Notes under the pieces: model-generated
Database searches by the model: none
Seen by the model: only the letters and a program-made list of their open reading frames with translations
Told to the model about the DNA's origin: nothing
NCBI RefSeq assembly: GCF_014648315.1
Contig: NZ_BMQW01000005.1
Span: 1-64,000 of the forward strand
From: Shewanella ulleungensis
GTDB taxonomy: Bacteria > Pseudomonadota > Gammaproteobacteria > Enterobacterales > Shewanellaceae
Length of the DNA stretch: 64,000 bases
Reading direction: 5' to 3'
Position numbers and translations under genes: made by a program
Part shown: piece after piece, positions 1 to 9,530 of the stretch
How positions within the stretch are numbered: position 1 is the first letter of the stretch
Layout: each line of letters opens with the position of its first letter

Positions 1-124
1 GCTGCGTCGATGATTTAACGCAACTCTACCCATGTTATGGCAAGGATGTTTGACCGTATTATCAACTAGCCCCCAGCACGTCGATAGCACAGCAAACAGA
101 CTAATAACAATAAGCGCACAACAT
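1..124 (-). pseudogene. Possible frameshifted start of a secreted protein running off the edge
   Basis: On the minus strand an ATG at 124-122 sits six bases after AAGGA, an ideal ribosome binding site, but its frame stops after eight codons. The neighbouring frame stays open to the window edge and reads like a signal peptide (CALIVISLFAVLSTC, then WGLVDN). Removing one base just after the ATG would join the two. This fits a one-base frameshift, a sequence error, or coincidence. I cannot identify the protein. Confidence 0.25.
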
Positions 125-357
125 CTTACATCCTTGCCGCTTTATTTTTTTACCGTTAATTGCACGTTTATTCAGGACGAGTAGCAAGGCGTTAACACAA
201 CAGTTCAGGCGTTATTGGGTCCCCAGACTCTATATCCAATAACGTCATTTTTATTCATGCCATTGGCAGAATTGAGCTAGAGCCACAAATAATATCCTCT
301 AAGAAGGATAAAAGAGCTTAAGCAATAACCATAAAAAAGCACAGGCAATGCAAACGA

Positions 358-391
358 AAGCCCCACAGCAATGGATGCTCTGGGGCTTTTA
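358..391 (+). terminator. Rho-independent terminator hairpin
   Basis: AAAGCCCCA pairs with TGGGGCTTT, and AGCA pairs with TGCT beyond one mismatch, around an ATGGA loop. The following TTTATTTTAT makes it best on the plus strand. It also lies 46 bases past the stop of the minus-strand kinase and may serve both directions. Confidence 0.7.
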
Positions 392-437
392 TTTTATCAA
401 TCAATAAAGGTGATGTTATTGTCAATCTTAATGCTAT

Positions 438-3400
438 TTAACGCGTTTCGGTTTGCTCTAGCCAATACATTACCTTGTGTAAAAAGGCCCCTTTATCTAT
501 CGGCTTAGATATAAAGTCATTCATTCCTATGCTTAAGCACCTTTCGCGATCGCCAGCCATAGCATCTGCTGTCATCGCAATAATAGTCACTTCAGCCATA
601 ACATCGCCAGCATCCCCTTTACGGATAAGCTCTGTGGCTTTATAGCCGTCCAATATAGGCATTTGCCCGTCCATTAAGACTAACTGCAACTCATTTTTAT
701 GTCTGATGTTCTTCAAAAAGGTTATCGCTTCAGCGCCATTATTTGCAGTATGGACAATGACAGGTAATTCTTCTAATAACCCTTCGGCAACAATGCGATT
801 AATTTGGTTATCATCAACGACTAAAACACTGTACTTTTTATCTTTGGTTTCTGGAGCTAGATTGTCATCACGTTGCGGTAATAAAGAAGCACTTTCACTA
901 TTTTCACTTAACAGTTTACTGTAAACATCCATCAGCTGAATAGGCAATACAGGTTTGATTAGATGTTTACAACAAGCATTTTCAAGAACTGCAATATCCA
1001 CTTCGTCGCGGCCAATCATTAACAACAGAGCACCATTGGCTGCTTGGTAATGCTTAACCCATTGCTTAGTCTGGCCCACCACTAAGCTATTATCAACAAT
1101 CACCACATCGACATGTTGCTGTGCATTCGCTTCGACAAGTTGTTGATAAGATTGAATGAGGGTCACATTGACAGACCATGACTCACAATGTTTTTGCATC
1201 AAACTAGCCGTTAGTTTATCTGCAATAAAAATCAATACAGATTGATTCGCCATAGGTAACACAACGGGTTTATTGTTTATGTCGCGATTTTGTTTAGCAC
1301 ACACGTTAAACGTGAAAGTACTCCCTTGATCTAAAACACTACTCACTCCAATATCGCCACCCAGTAATGTGACAAGTTGCTTCGAAATAGAGAGTCCTAA
1401 CCCTGTGCCACCAAAGTCACGCGTGATAGAGCCGTTAGCTTGAATAAAAGGTTTAAATAATTTTTTCTGCTGCGCTTTGGTTATCCCAATGCCATTGTCA
1501 GTCACTGAAAATTCAACATTAATATTGTCGGGTTGATCGTCAAAAGCACGCGTACTCACCTTTACAATCACATGGCCTTGTACTGAAAATTTAATCGCAT
1601 TACCAATAAGGTTAACCAAAATTTGTTTGATCCTATAAGGGTCACAAATTAACTTTCTGTGCCTTAGCTCAACGCTGTCGAGCAATAGAATTAAGCCTTT
1701 CTCTTCTGCTCTAATCGACATCATATTCATGACGCCGCAAACGTTTTCGAGTAAATCGAAAGAGTCTAGTTCAACCTGTAAATTACCCGATTCAATTTTA
1801 GATAAATCCAGTAAGTCATTTATCAACACAGTTAACGTAGCAATGCTATTTTTAGTCATCATTAAATAACTAAGCTGTTTCTCAGATAAATACTCCCGCT
1901 TGAGTAATTCAACCAAACCACTGATACCATTTAATGGAGTGCGTATTTCGTGACTAATATTGGCAACAAACTCACTCTTTAATTGATTAGCAGAGATGGC
2001 TTCAGCCGTTGCAGCTTCAAGCTCTTGAGTCCGAGCAATGACTTGTTGCTCTAACGATTCGTTCATTTGCAGAATTTTTTTCTCACTGCGTCTCGAATCA
2101 GTTACATCACGAATAATCGCAGAAATACTGCTTATTTGTTTTGAGTTAACGGCGATCACTGGTGATAAACTCACGGTTAATACTTTGCTTTGTCCCCCAT
2201 TAAATGCAGACTCAACCGTGACTATCGTATGCTCTTTGGCATCAAATACATCAGCAATTAAACCGTGGTTCAATATCTTTTCATTCGTTGCTTCACTTAC
2301 AGTTTCATCAATAATGTCTAATAAGTTGCTCTTGATTGCCTGGCCTTGTGCAATACCAAACAAAAATGTTGCTGATTCATTCCAGCTGAGTATGAGCCCT
2401 TGACGATCAATACTAATAATGGCATCCGAAGAACCGGCAATAATGGCTTGATACAATGATTGATTGTCATACAAGACAATAATTTTGTTCACGTATTTTT
2501 GATATACAAGAATAATGATTACAACTATGCCGTAAATAACCAGCATCAACAGCAGCATTAAATTGCGTTGAGGTTGCCATAATGTATCAACCGCTGTTTT
2601 TGGAAATAAACCGATTACCGTTAATTGCCGATCTTCAACAGTCGATAAAGAAATCGTTTCACCAATAGACCAATAATCTTGTTTATCCATCTTAACTGGT
2701 TGAATGCTACCTAAAGTCGGCAGTGGAGTATTGCCGGTTTGTGCTTGCCATGTGGCATCAGGGATCTGCAAGTCAAACCCAAATCGCAATGCTTGATTTG
2801 GGGCTGCGATAAAGTAACCATTAGAGTTTAAAATAACCAAATCAAACAACGAATGTTTAAAGTCTCTTTGTAGCTGTTCAAGCAATAAGCTGGCGTCAAT
2901 ATTAGCGATAACAAAACCAAAAAAATCACCGTTATCGTCAAGTATCGACCTTGCGACTCTAAATGTCGGCCAAGTTGGTGTTTCAATTACCCCATACTCG
3001 CGGTTTAAACTGATATCAGAAATATAATGTTCATTAGAATTTAAAGCTGCAATATCCAAATAATAATCGGTATCGCCCTTATCTTGTAACAAGCCCTCAG
3101 GCACCACCACAATTTTGCCATTACGCTGCTCAACTCGAACAACTTCATGACCGTTATTTAAGCGACTAATAAAGCGTAATTGACGTACTTCGGGGTTAGT
3201 TTGAATAAACGCGGTAAACATATCTTGTAAACGGCGCGTCCATTGTAAAGTTGTAGTGCCGTCTATAGGGTCTATATCGCCATGTTGCATGGTTCTACTT
3301 ATACCACTGACAGAAGCAGTAGAATGTAAAAACAATACCTTGTTAACATACACATTAAAGACATTTGTCATCTCTTGTGCAGCGGTATGACTCAACTGTA

Positions 3401-3557
3401 CCAACGTTTTTTTATTGTTATCGATAATTGTTTGTTTGGCAAAATTAGAAAACACCAAATAAAACATCAAACAACAGCACCCAATGACAAAATAACCTAA
3501 GTAAGACAATGTTTGGTATCTAGCCTTATTACTTCTGTCAAACCATTGTTTGAACAT
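438..3557 (-). CDS. Hybrid sensor histidine kinase (dCache-PAS-HisKA-HATPase-pseudoREC-REC)
   Basis: Inner-membrane sensor kinase of 1039 residues. It has a transmembrane segment near 17-39, a large periplasmic double-Cache-like region to about 325, a second transmembrane segment near 332-353, a PAS domain (about 370-490), a coiled coil, and HisKA with phospho-accepting H536 in SHEIRTPLNG. The HATPase domain follows (NAIKFS, DNGIGI, GTGLGLS). A degenerate receiver lies near 772-890 and a complete C-terminal receiver near 910-1035 with D963 in LMDGQMP and K in SKP. It carries no HPt domain, so phosphotransfer to a response regulator needs a separate HPt protein; one is encoded divergently at 6201-9317. 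AAGGA lies upstream of the ATG. It starts 9 bases after the GGDEF-EAL gene, so both are probably one operon. The ligand is unknown. Confidence 0.93.
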   Translation of the reverse strand: MFKQWFDRSNKARYQTLSYLGYFVIGCCCLMFYLVFSNFAKQTIIDNNKKTLVQLSHTAAQEMTNVFNVYVNKVLFLHSTASVSGISRTMQHGDIDPIDGTTTLQWTRRLQDMFTAFIQTNPEVRQLRFISRLNNGHEVVRVEQRNGKIVVVPEGLLQDKGDTDYYLDIAALNSNEHYISDISLNREYGVIETPTWPTFRVARSILDDNGDFFGFVIANIDASLLLEQLQRDFKHSLFDLVILNSNGYFIAAPNQALRFGFDLQIPDATWQAQTGNTPLPTLGSIQPVKMDKQDYWSIGETISLSTVEDRQLTVIGLFPKTAVDTLWQPQRNLMLLLMLVIYGIVVIIILVYQKYVNKIIVLYDNQSLYQAIIAGSSDAIISIDRQGLILSWNESATFLFGIAQGQAIKSNLLDIIDETVSEATNEKILNHGLIADVFDAKEHTIVTVESAFNGGQSKVLTVSLSPVIAVNSKQISSISAIIRDVTDSRRSEKKILQMNESLEQQVIARTQELEAATAEAISANQLKSEFVANISHEIRTPLNGISGLVELLKREYLSEKQLSYLMMTKNSIATLTVLINDLLDLSKIESGNLQVELDSFDLLENVCGVMNMMSIRAEEKGLILLLDSVELRHRKLICDPYRIKQILVNLIGNAIKFSVQGHVIVKVSTRAFDDQPDNINVEFSVTDNGIGITKAQQKKLFKPFIQANGSITRDFGGTGLGLSISKQLVTLLGGDIGVSSVLDQGSTFTFNVCAKQNRDINNKPVVLPMANQSVLIFIADKLTASLMQKHCESWSVNVTLIQSYQQLVEANAQQHVDVVIVDNSLVVGQTKQWVKHYQAANGALLLMIGRDEVDIAVLENACCKHLIKPVLPIQLMDVYSKLLSENSESASLLPQRDDNLAPETKDKKYSVLVVDDNQINRIVAEGLLEELPVIVHTANNGAEAITFLKNIRHKNELQLVLMDGQMPILDGYKATELIRKGDAGDVMAEVTIIAMTADAMAGDRERCLSIGMNDFISKPIDKGAFLHKVMYWLEQTETR

Positions 3558-3566
3558 AGTCTTCCT

Positions 3567-6026
3567 TTAGCTTTCGCTCGCTAACAAAAAAGTATTAAAG
3601 TCTTTTGCAGATAATGGGCGGCTCAATAAATACCCCTGCCCCATAGTACAATCAAGTTCGAGTAATGCCTGGCGCTGTTCTTCGGTTTCTACGCCTTCAG
3701 CTATTAACGCAAGTGACATTGATTTTCCTAATGAAATAATCGTTTTTACAATTTCATAATCATGTTTATTATTGAGCATGTCTTTAACAAATGACATGTC
3801 AATTTTCATCACATCAACATTAAACTTTTTCAAGTAAGATAAACTTGAATATCCTGTGCCAAAGTCATCAATCGAAATCTTAATACCTAATGACTTTAAC
3901 TGACTTAATTTAGTTTGCATTTCAGCGGCATCAATCATTAACGCCGTTTCTGTAATTTCAAGTTCAAGTAAATCAGCAGGCAACTGATAATCTGTTAAGG
4001 CTTTTTCAATCATATTGGCAAGATTAGGATCAGAAAATTGTGCTACAGCAACGTTAACTGACACAGGGATAACTAGTCCCAAATCAAGCCAGCGTCTGGC
4101 TTCTGCACAGGCTTTAAACAACACTTGCTTACCCAGCTTGATAATTAATCCGGTCTCTTCGGCTAACGGAATAAATTCTGTCGGTGAAATATATACCCCA
4201 TCAGCGCCCACCAGCCTCACTAATGCTTCTGCCCCAATAATTTTCTTTGTGGCCAGATCGAATTTGGGCTGGTAATGCACAAGAAGTTCATCATTAGCGA
4301 TCGCATTGCGTAAGCAAGTTTCTAACTGGTGTCGTTCGCGAATGCTACTTTCTAAGTCATGAGAGAAAAAGCTAAACCGATTTCGGCCTTCTTGTTTAGC
4401 TCGGTACATCGCGACATCGGCATGGCGCATTAACTCTTCGGCGTCGGCAGCATCGTTTGGGTAAACACTAATCCCGATACTGATCGACACACTGAATTTT
4501 TGATCGGCTAAAATAAAGGGCTCATGCATTGCCTCAACCAATTTAGAGGCTAACACTGATGAAGCTTCAACAGAGTGAGTGTCACTCATCAAAATAACAA
4601 ACTCATCACCACCGAGTCTTGCAAGTGTATACGAAGGTGGAATTAACGAACGCAAACGCTGCGCCATTAAACAAATCATTTCATCACCCAGTTGATGCCC
4701 AAGTGAATCATTTAAGTATTTAAAGTGGTCGATATCGACCAGTAATGCAGCCGCTTTAGTACCAAAAGACTGCGCCGTTGAACAAGCTACACTTAGGCGG
4801 TCCTGTAATAAAATGCGATTGGGTAAATCGGTTAGTTGGTCATGGTTTGCCAAATGGCTCATCTTCATCGCCATCGCCATCGTTTCACTCACATCATGAA
4901 ACACCATAATGGCGCCGATCACTTCACCGTTTTCGTTACGAATAGGTGCAGCCGAATCCTCAACAGCAAACACTTGGCCACTTCGAGCTGTTAGCTGACT
5001 ATTTAATGCCATCGCCACAATACGTTGTTCACGCAGCGCGATGTAAAGTGGATTGAGTAACGTATGTCGAGTGTTGGCGTCACGCAGTTGCATCACGGTT
5101 TCAATTTTTTGGTGCAACGCGTCTTTAATGCGCCAACCAGTCATACGTTCAGCTATCGGGTTCATAAAGGTAATGAGCCCTTTGGTATCAGTGGCAATCA
5201 CAGCATCGCCAATAGAGTTTAGCGTGACGCGTAAACGTTCTTTTTCTGAGTATAAGGCTTGTTTTGCATGTTTAACTTCAGAGACATCAACAACAGTCAC
5301 TAAGTAACCATCAACACCAGCGCTTGATTTCATTCTTGACTGAAAAACTTCATAGAAGCTCATGCCCGGTTTATCGGTTACAGTGACGATGTATTTCAAT
5401 GGTTCTGCTGTGACTTCTTGTTGATGTATTAGCACCGCACGACTGAGCTCATTTGGAAAAACATTAGAAATATGCTTGCCATTGACCTCACCAGATAAGG
5501 TGTCAAACCATGCACCCGAATAATCATTACTAAATAAGTTATGCCCCTCGTAATCCCAATAGGTAATCAACATCGGCACTTGATTCACCAGTTGCTGTAG
5601 TTCTTCTTTCGCTTTGACAATCAAGTGGCTTTGCTGCCTAAACTTAAGTTGAGTATGCACTCGCAGACAACAAATAGACGCATTAAAGGGTTTAGTTATA
5701 AAGTCGACACCACCACTTTCAAGTGCCAGCTTTTCGAATTCTGGTTCGGTATGCCCAGTAATGAAGATAATAGGAATATCACTGTAACGCGGGTTAGATT
5801 TGAGGGCACGACAAACTTGCCACCCGTCCATGTCGGGCATTTCAATATCAAGTAGAATGACGTCAGGCTTAATTTTATCCACCAAAGCCAAAGCATTGCT
5901 GCCAGACTCCGAGAAATAAATATTACCTAAAGGAGATAAAATATCTTCTAAAACAAAAATATTTTGAATATCGTCATCAATAATCAAAATTCGATATACG
6001 GTATTAGCTAACCCAGACAACAACAT
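3567..6026 (-). CDS. Response regulator with REC-PAS-PAS-GGDEF-EAL (c-di-GMP turnover)
   Basis: Cytoplasmic c-di-GMP protein of 819 residues with no membrane segment. The order is receiver (12-125, phospho-acceptor D60 in LLDIEMP), two PAS domains (about 140-250 and 265-385), GGDEF (motif at 472-476) and EAL (motif EAL at 600-602, with DDFGTGYSS and AEGVETEEQ). Both catalytic signatures look intact, so it could make or degrade c-di-GMP. No RxxD inhibitory site precedes GGDEF (PPSY stands there), which leaves feedback inhibition doubtful. It is the first gene of a two-gene operon with the hybrid kinase and is divergent from the HPt protein gene, which suggests its receiver is the end point of that relay. 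Net activity cannot be told from sequence. Confidence 0.94.
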   Translation of the reverse strand: MLLSGLANTVYRILIIDDDIQNIFVLEDILSPLGNIYFSESGSNALALVDKIKPDVILLDIEMPDMDGWQVCRALKSNPRYSDIPIIFITGHTEPEFEKLALESGGVDFITKPFNASICCLRVHTQLKFRQQSHLIVKAKEELQQLVNQVPMLITYWDYEGHNLFSNDYSGAWFDTLSGEVNGKHISNVFPNELSRAVLIHQQEVTAEPLKYIVTVTDKPGMSFYEVFQSRMKSSAGVDGYLVTVVDVSEVKHAKQALYSEKERLRVTLNSIGDAVIATDTKGLITFMNPIAERMTGWRIKDALHQKIETVMQLRDANTRHTLLNPLYIALREQRIVAMALNSQLTARSGQVFAVEDSAAPIRNENGEVIGAIMVFHDVSETMAMAMKMSHLANHDQLTDLPNRILLQDRLSVACSTAQSFGTKAAALLVDIDHFKYLNDSLGHQLGDEMICLMAQRLRSLIPPSYTLARLGGDEFVILMSDTHSVEASSVLASKLVEAMHEPFILADQKFSVSISIGISVYPNDAADAEELMRHADVAMYRAKQEGRNRFSFFSHDLESSIRERHQLETCLRNAIANDELLVHYQPKFDLATKKIIGAEALVRLVGADGVYISPTEFIPLAEETGLIIKLGKQVLFKACAEARRWLDLGLVIPVSVNVAVAQFSDPNLANMIEKALTDYQLPADLLELEITETALMIDAAEMQTKLSQLKSLGIKISIDDFGTGYSSLSYLKKFNVDVMKIDMSFVKDMLNNKHDYEIVKTIISLGKSMSLALIAEGVETEEQRQALLELDCTMGQGYLLSRPLSAKDFNTFLLASES

Positions 6027-6200
6027 GATCGTCTTACTCCTTGTTATGACTTAACATCCATTTACCCTATACATATTGTCAGGTTTTTAACGACTTAGTC
6101 TATATTTACATTGTATTAGCAAGTAAAAAACGGTTAGGGTTAAATCCATTAAGCTTTTTCAGCATTCATTCAGCGACGCACATTCGAAACAGGTAGCATT

Positions 6201-9200
6201 ATGCTTAATACGTTTAAAAGGGATGCACAGTCCAATACTTACAAATGGGCAAACCTAACCTCTATTTTACTCTTAATCATTGGCTTGTTTATCGCATTTA
6301 CGCTCAAACACAATACCGAGCAACACAATACCGTATTGCTGCAAAACAGCTTAACTCAACACCTAAACAAAGTCAGTCAAGAGGTGGTCGAACGAGTTAA
6401 TAAATTTGAGTATGGCTTACAAGGGTTACGAGGTGCAATCAACACTGTTGGCCTTGATAACTTTCGTTACCCACAAAACTTAGCTTACTTTCAAAGTCGA
6501 GATTACGCCAGAGAGTTTCCAGGAACTCGTGGTTTTGGTGTGATAAAAGTCGTGCAAAAAAAAGACTTAAATGATTTCTTACAACAAGCACATCTTGATC
6601 GAAACCAACAGTTCAAGCTAAAGCAACTAGACTCACCACAAGACCCTCTATTTATTGTGCAGTATATTGAGCCAGAACGCCCTAATGTGGAATCGCTAGG
6701 GTTGGATATTGGCTCGGAGCAAAATCGCCGTAGAGCGGCCTTATCCTCAGCTATTGCAAACAGTGCAACACTCACAGCCCCTATCACCTTGGTTCAAGCA
6801 GACAAAAAAATGAATCATGGTTTTTTATTATTGCTACCAATTTTTGAGCCTCTGAACACACAGAGTTTAGCGACTCCAGAAGTGCTTGGCTGGGTCTATA
6901 CACCTTTGCTAATAAATGAAATTCTAGCGACATTGACAGAGCAAAACAATGGAATAAAACTTGAGATAACCGATATTAGCCCAACTAATAATGTCCAATT
7001 TTTCACCTCCTCTTTGACAAATACCACAGATCCGTCAGCTCAATTAGCGGTAGACAGTCGTTATGTACACCAACAATTAATACAAATTTATGGACGTGAC
7101 TGGCAAATTACGTTCACCCCATCAACACAATGGATAGCAGATCTTAACTTAGCAGACCCAGAGCAAGTATTGATCATTACGCTGGGTTCCACATTATTAT
7201 TGATTGTAATACTTCACAGTTTATTGCGTTATATCACTAGAAGAATGGACAATATTAGGCAAAAAATATCCTTATCCTCTTTTATCGACAACTCCTCAGA
7301 GTGTTTAATCGGTGTAGACAGCAGTTTTGCCATCTTAAATTGGAATCATTCTGCTAAAACTATTTTTGGTTTGAGTAATACATCGTACCAAAAACCAATC
7401 ATTCATCACTTAAGTGGCAGCATTCCACTTGATGCCTTGATAGCTTTTTTTAAAAAAGTCGCTCGAGGTGAGCGCGTTAACAAAATTGAGTTTACCTATC
7501 AACCCAATAACGAAACAGAGGCACGATCACTGGTGCTCGACATCACTCCCCTATTAAAAGACCATCATTTTTTAGGTGCTAGCTTCACCATCAATGACGT
7601 GTCTAAGTTCAAATTACTACAACGTCAATTACAACAACATAACAGTGAGTTAAAACACCAAGTTGATGAAAGTAACTTAGAAATTGAACAAGCAAACTTA
7701 TTTCAACAAAACATTTTAAACAGCAGTAAAGTGGTCATTATTGCCACTGACTCATCTGGTGTGATTTCTTTTTTTAGTAGCGGTGCTGAACAAAGTCTTC
7801 GTTTTAGTCACGATGAAATGGTCGGCAATCGTAATCTAACTGAGCTGATAAAAGACATCGGATTACTCAACATTGAAAATGGTGAAACAAGAGCGCGAGA
7901 GGTTAATACCCCAGACAGTAAAAAAATATTCAAATTTTTGCATCATCATTTACAGCAGCAAGACCACCTCACTTTATCATGCGCTATAAAGCAAAAATAT
8001 GGCGACCATAAACAGGTGTATTTGCATGTCTCTGCAATGAAACAGCACACATTAGGCACAACAGGTTTTGTATTTGTTGCCGAAGACTTAACCGAAAAAA
8101 ATGCATTAATTAAACAACTGTATTTAGTAAGCAGTGCAGTGGATTGCTCGGATAACATTTTATTGTGGGTGAATAAAGACGGTTATATTGTTCATAGCAA
8201 TAAATATGCACAACAGATTTTAGGCTACAGCAGCAAAGACATACAAAGCCAAAACATCGACAGCATACTCGTGCACGATAGTGAACAAACATGGCAAGAC
8301 TTAAAACTTAATTTGCTCAATGGGAGCAACAAGGAACTTGAATATAAAATTCATACACTCAATAGCCCTTCACTACCCGTGCAGATGTCGGCAACATTAA
8401 TCCGTATTGATAATGTTGAGTTTGTTTTTATAAAAGTAAAAAATATCGCAGTACAAAACACCAAAGTACCTTTAGCCGCCACAACAGTAAAAAGTCTAAA
8501 TACTGAACAAACATTACCTAGTTTACCGCGTCACAACACCGGCATCTCAACCTCTACTGATGACGCTATTGAAGGACCTATTGAAGATTCAGTAAAAACC
8601 TCTGCTGATGACGCTATTGAAGGACCTACTGAAGATTCCATGAAAACCAATGTTGATGACGCTACAAATGCACCTAATAAAAACATTGTTGAAGACAGTA
8701 TTGAAGGCTATTGCGAGCAACAGAATATCGACTATCAAGGCGCATTATCTCGCCTGAGTAACAACAAAATCGTCTACCTGAAAGCGCTAGAGCTGTTTAT
8801 GGAAGATTTAACTCAATATGCGAGATTAGATGTGTTGTCGACAAATGCTAGCAATGAATTCAAAATAATGTTTCATACTCTTAAAAGTTCATCAGCTACA
8901 TTGGGGTTTACTGAATTATCGCACTTTGCGAAGCAGCAAGAAACGGAAATAAAAACCGCCGAGAACTTCGATTTAGCACAAAGTTACATCACCCTTGTTG
9001 AACAAATAAACCTCACATTACCTATCGCACAGAGCTTGTTAACTCAACTGCAAGGCGGACAGCCTGTTGCAAGCGAGTCTGCCGTCCTGCAATCGACAGA
9101 AATTACCGATGACGTATTGAAATTATTTCAAACGTTACAAGAAGAAATTGGCACATTTAATATGAATGCGACGAATACATTTCCTCAAATAGCCCATATT

Positions 9201-9317
9201 CTTAAAACATTTGAGCCAACTCATTACGAATTATTAGCACACTCAATCAAAAACCTTAAATTCCAACAAGCCGAAGAGATCCTTAATAATATTTATCCTA
9301 AGTTACTGCAAAGATAA
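6201..9317 (+). CDS. CHASE-PAS-PAS-PAS-HPt membrane sensor without a kinase domain
   Basis: Protein of 1038 residues anchored by transmembrane segments near 20-37 and 323-343 that flank a periplasmic CHASE-type domain (about 75-255, with RGFGV and an LGLDIGSE motif typical of CHASE). Three PAS-like domains follow (about 360-475, 505-625, 640-750) with a coiled coil after the first. An acidic linker carries a 16-residue repeat (784-831), and an HPt domain has H892 in HTLKSSSATLG. I find no HisKA H-box and no ATP-binding N, G1 or G2 boxes. It therefore cannot autophosphorylate by the usual route and probably relays phosphate between receivers, perhaps gated by its own ligand. It is divergent from the kinase/GGDEF-EAL operon, with 174 bases between starts. 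Confidence 0.88.
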   Translation: MLNTFKRDAQSNTYKWANLTSILLLIIGLFIAFTLKHNTEQHNTVLLQNSLTQHLNKVSQEVVERVNKFEYGLQGLRGAINTVGLDNFRYPQNLAYFQSRDYAREFPGTRGFGVIKVVQKKDLNDFLQQAHLDRNQQFKLKQLDSPQDPLFIVQYIEPERPNVESLGLDIGSEQNRRRAALSSAIANSATLTAPITLVQADKKMNHGFLLLLPIFEPLNTQSLATPEVLGWVYTPLLINEILATLTEQNNGIKLEITDISPTNNVQFFTSSLTNTTDPSAQLAVDSRYVHQQLIQIYGRDWQITFTPSTQWIADLNLADPEQVLIITLGSTLLLIVILHSLLRYITRRMDNIRQKISLSSFIDNSSECLIGVDSSFAILNWNHSAKTIFGLSNTSYQKPIIHHLSGSIPLDALIAFFKKVARGERVNKIEFTYQPNNETEARSLVLDITPLLKDHHFLGASFTINDVSKFKLLQRQLQQHNSELKHQVDESNLEIEQANLFQQNILNSSKVVIIATDSSGVISFFSSGAEQSLRFSHDEMVGNRNLTELIKDIGLLNIENGETRAREVNTPDSKKIFKFLHHHLQQQDHLTLSCAIKQKYGDHKQVYLHVSAMKQHTLGTTGFVFVAEDLTEKNALIKQLYLVSSAVDCSDNILLWVNKDGYIVHSNKYAQQILGYSSKDIQSQNIDSILVHDSEQTWQDLKLNLLNGSNKELEYKIHTLNSPSLPVQMSATLIRIDNVEFVFIKVKNIAVQNTKVPLAATTVKSLNTEQTLPSLPRHNTGISTSTDDAIEGPIEDSVKTSADDAIEGPTEDSMKTNVDDATNAPNKNIVEDSIEGYCEQQNIDYQGALSRLSNNKIVYLKALELFMEDLTQYARLDVLSTNASNEFKIMFHTLKSSSATLGFTELSHFAKQQETEIKTAENFDLAQSYITLVEQINLTLPIAQSLLTQLQGGQPVASESAVLQSTEITDDVLKLFQTLQEEIGTFNMNATNTFPQIAHILKTFEPTHYELLAHSIKNLKFQQAEEILNNIYPKLLQR
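8550..8693 (+). repeat. 48-bp tandem repeat (16 residues) in the HPt protein linker
   Basis: Three in-frame copies of a 48-base unit. The first two encode TSTDDAIEGPIEDSVK and TSADDAIEGPTEDSMK and are nearly identical in DNA. The third (TNVDDATNAP...) is degenerate. They form an acidic spacer between the last PAS domain and the HPt domain, and copy number could vary between strains. Confidence 0.85.
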
Positions 9318-9530
9318 GGAGCATAAATCGAAAAAATTGATAAGGCTGCCAATGTTATATTAAGGCAGATAAAAACAATAAGTCGCATAAAGTGATTACT
9401 AAACAATACTTAAGTATTAGTATTATTGTTTGATTTTATTAAATAAAGGCTAAATAACACAAATATTTACCAACAAAAATTGTTACTATTACTACACTTA
9501 AACATACCCCATACTGATTGAAAATAATTA

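Larger units (their letters stand above)
1..437. other. Left-edge region with no intact gene
   Basis: No complete coding region is visible. On the plus strand an open frame enters from the left edge and stops with TGA at 51-53 (last residues LYPCYGKDV), so it could be the tail of an upstream gene. A hairpin with a perfect 9-bp stem (210-218 with 236-244) is followed by a short T-rich stretch and may be a terminator. A second hairpin lies at 358-391. The rest shows nothing I can name. Confidence 0.5.

Noticed and set aside
4015..4275. Plus-strand frame opposite the GGDEF-EAL gene, and many like it opposite other large genes
   Set aside because: Shadow frames of real genes on the other strand, with no start signal or family resemblance.
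7946..8292. Cys-rich minus-strand frames inside the HPt protein gene
   Set aside because: Cys arises from the complement of the plus-strand Thr/Gln codons; there is no start signal.
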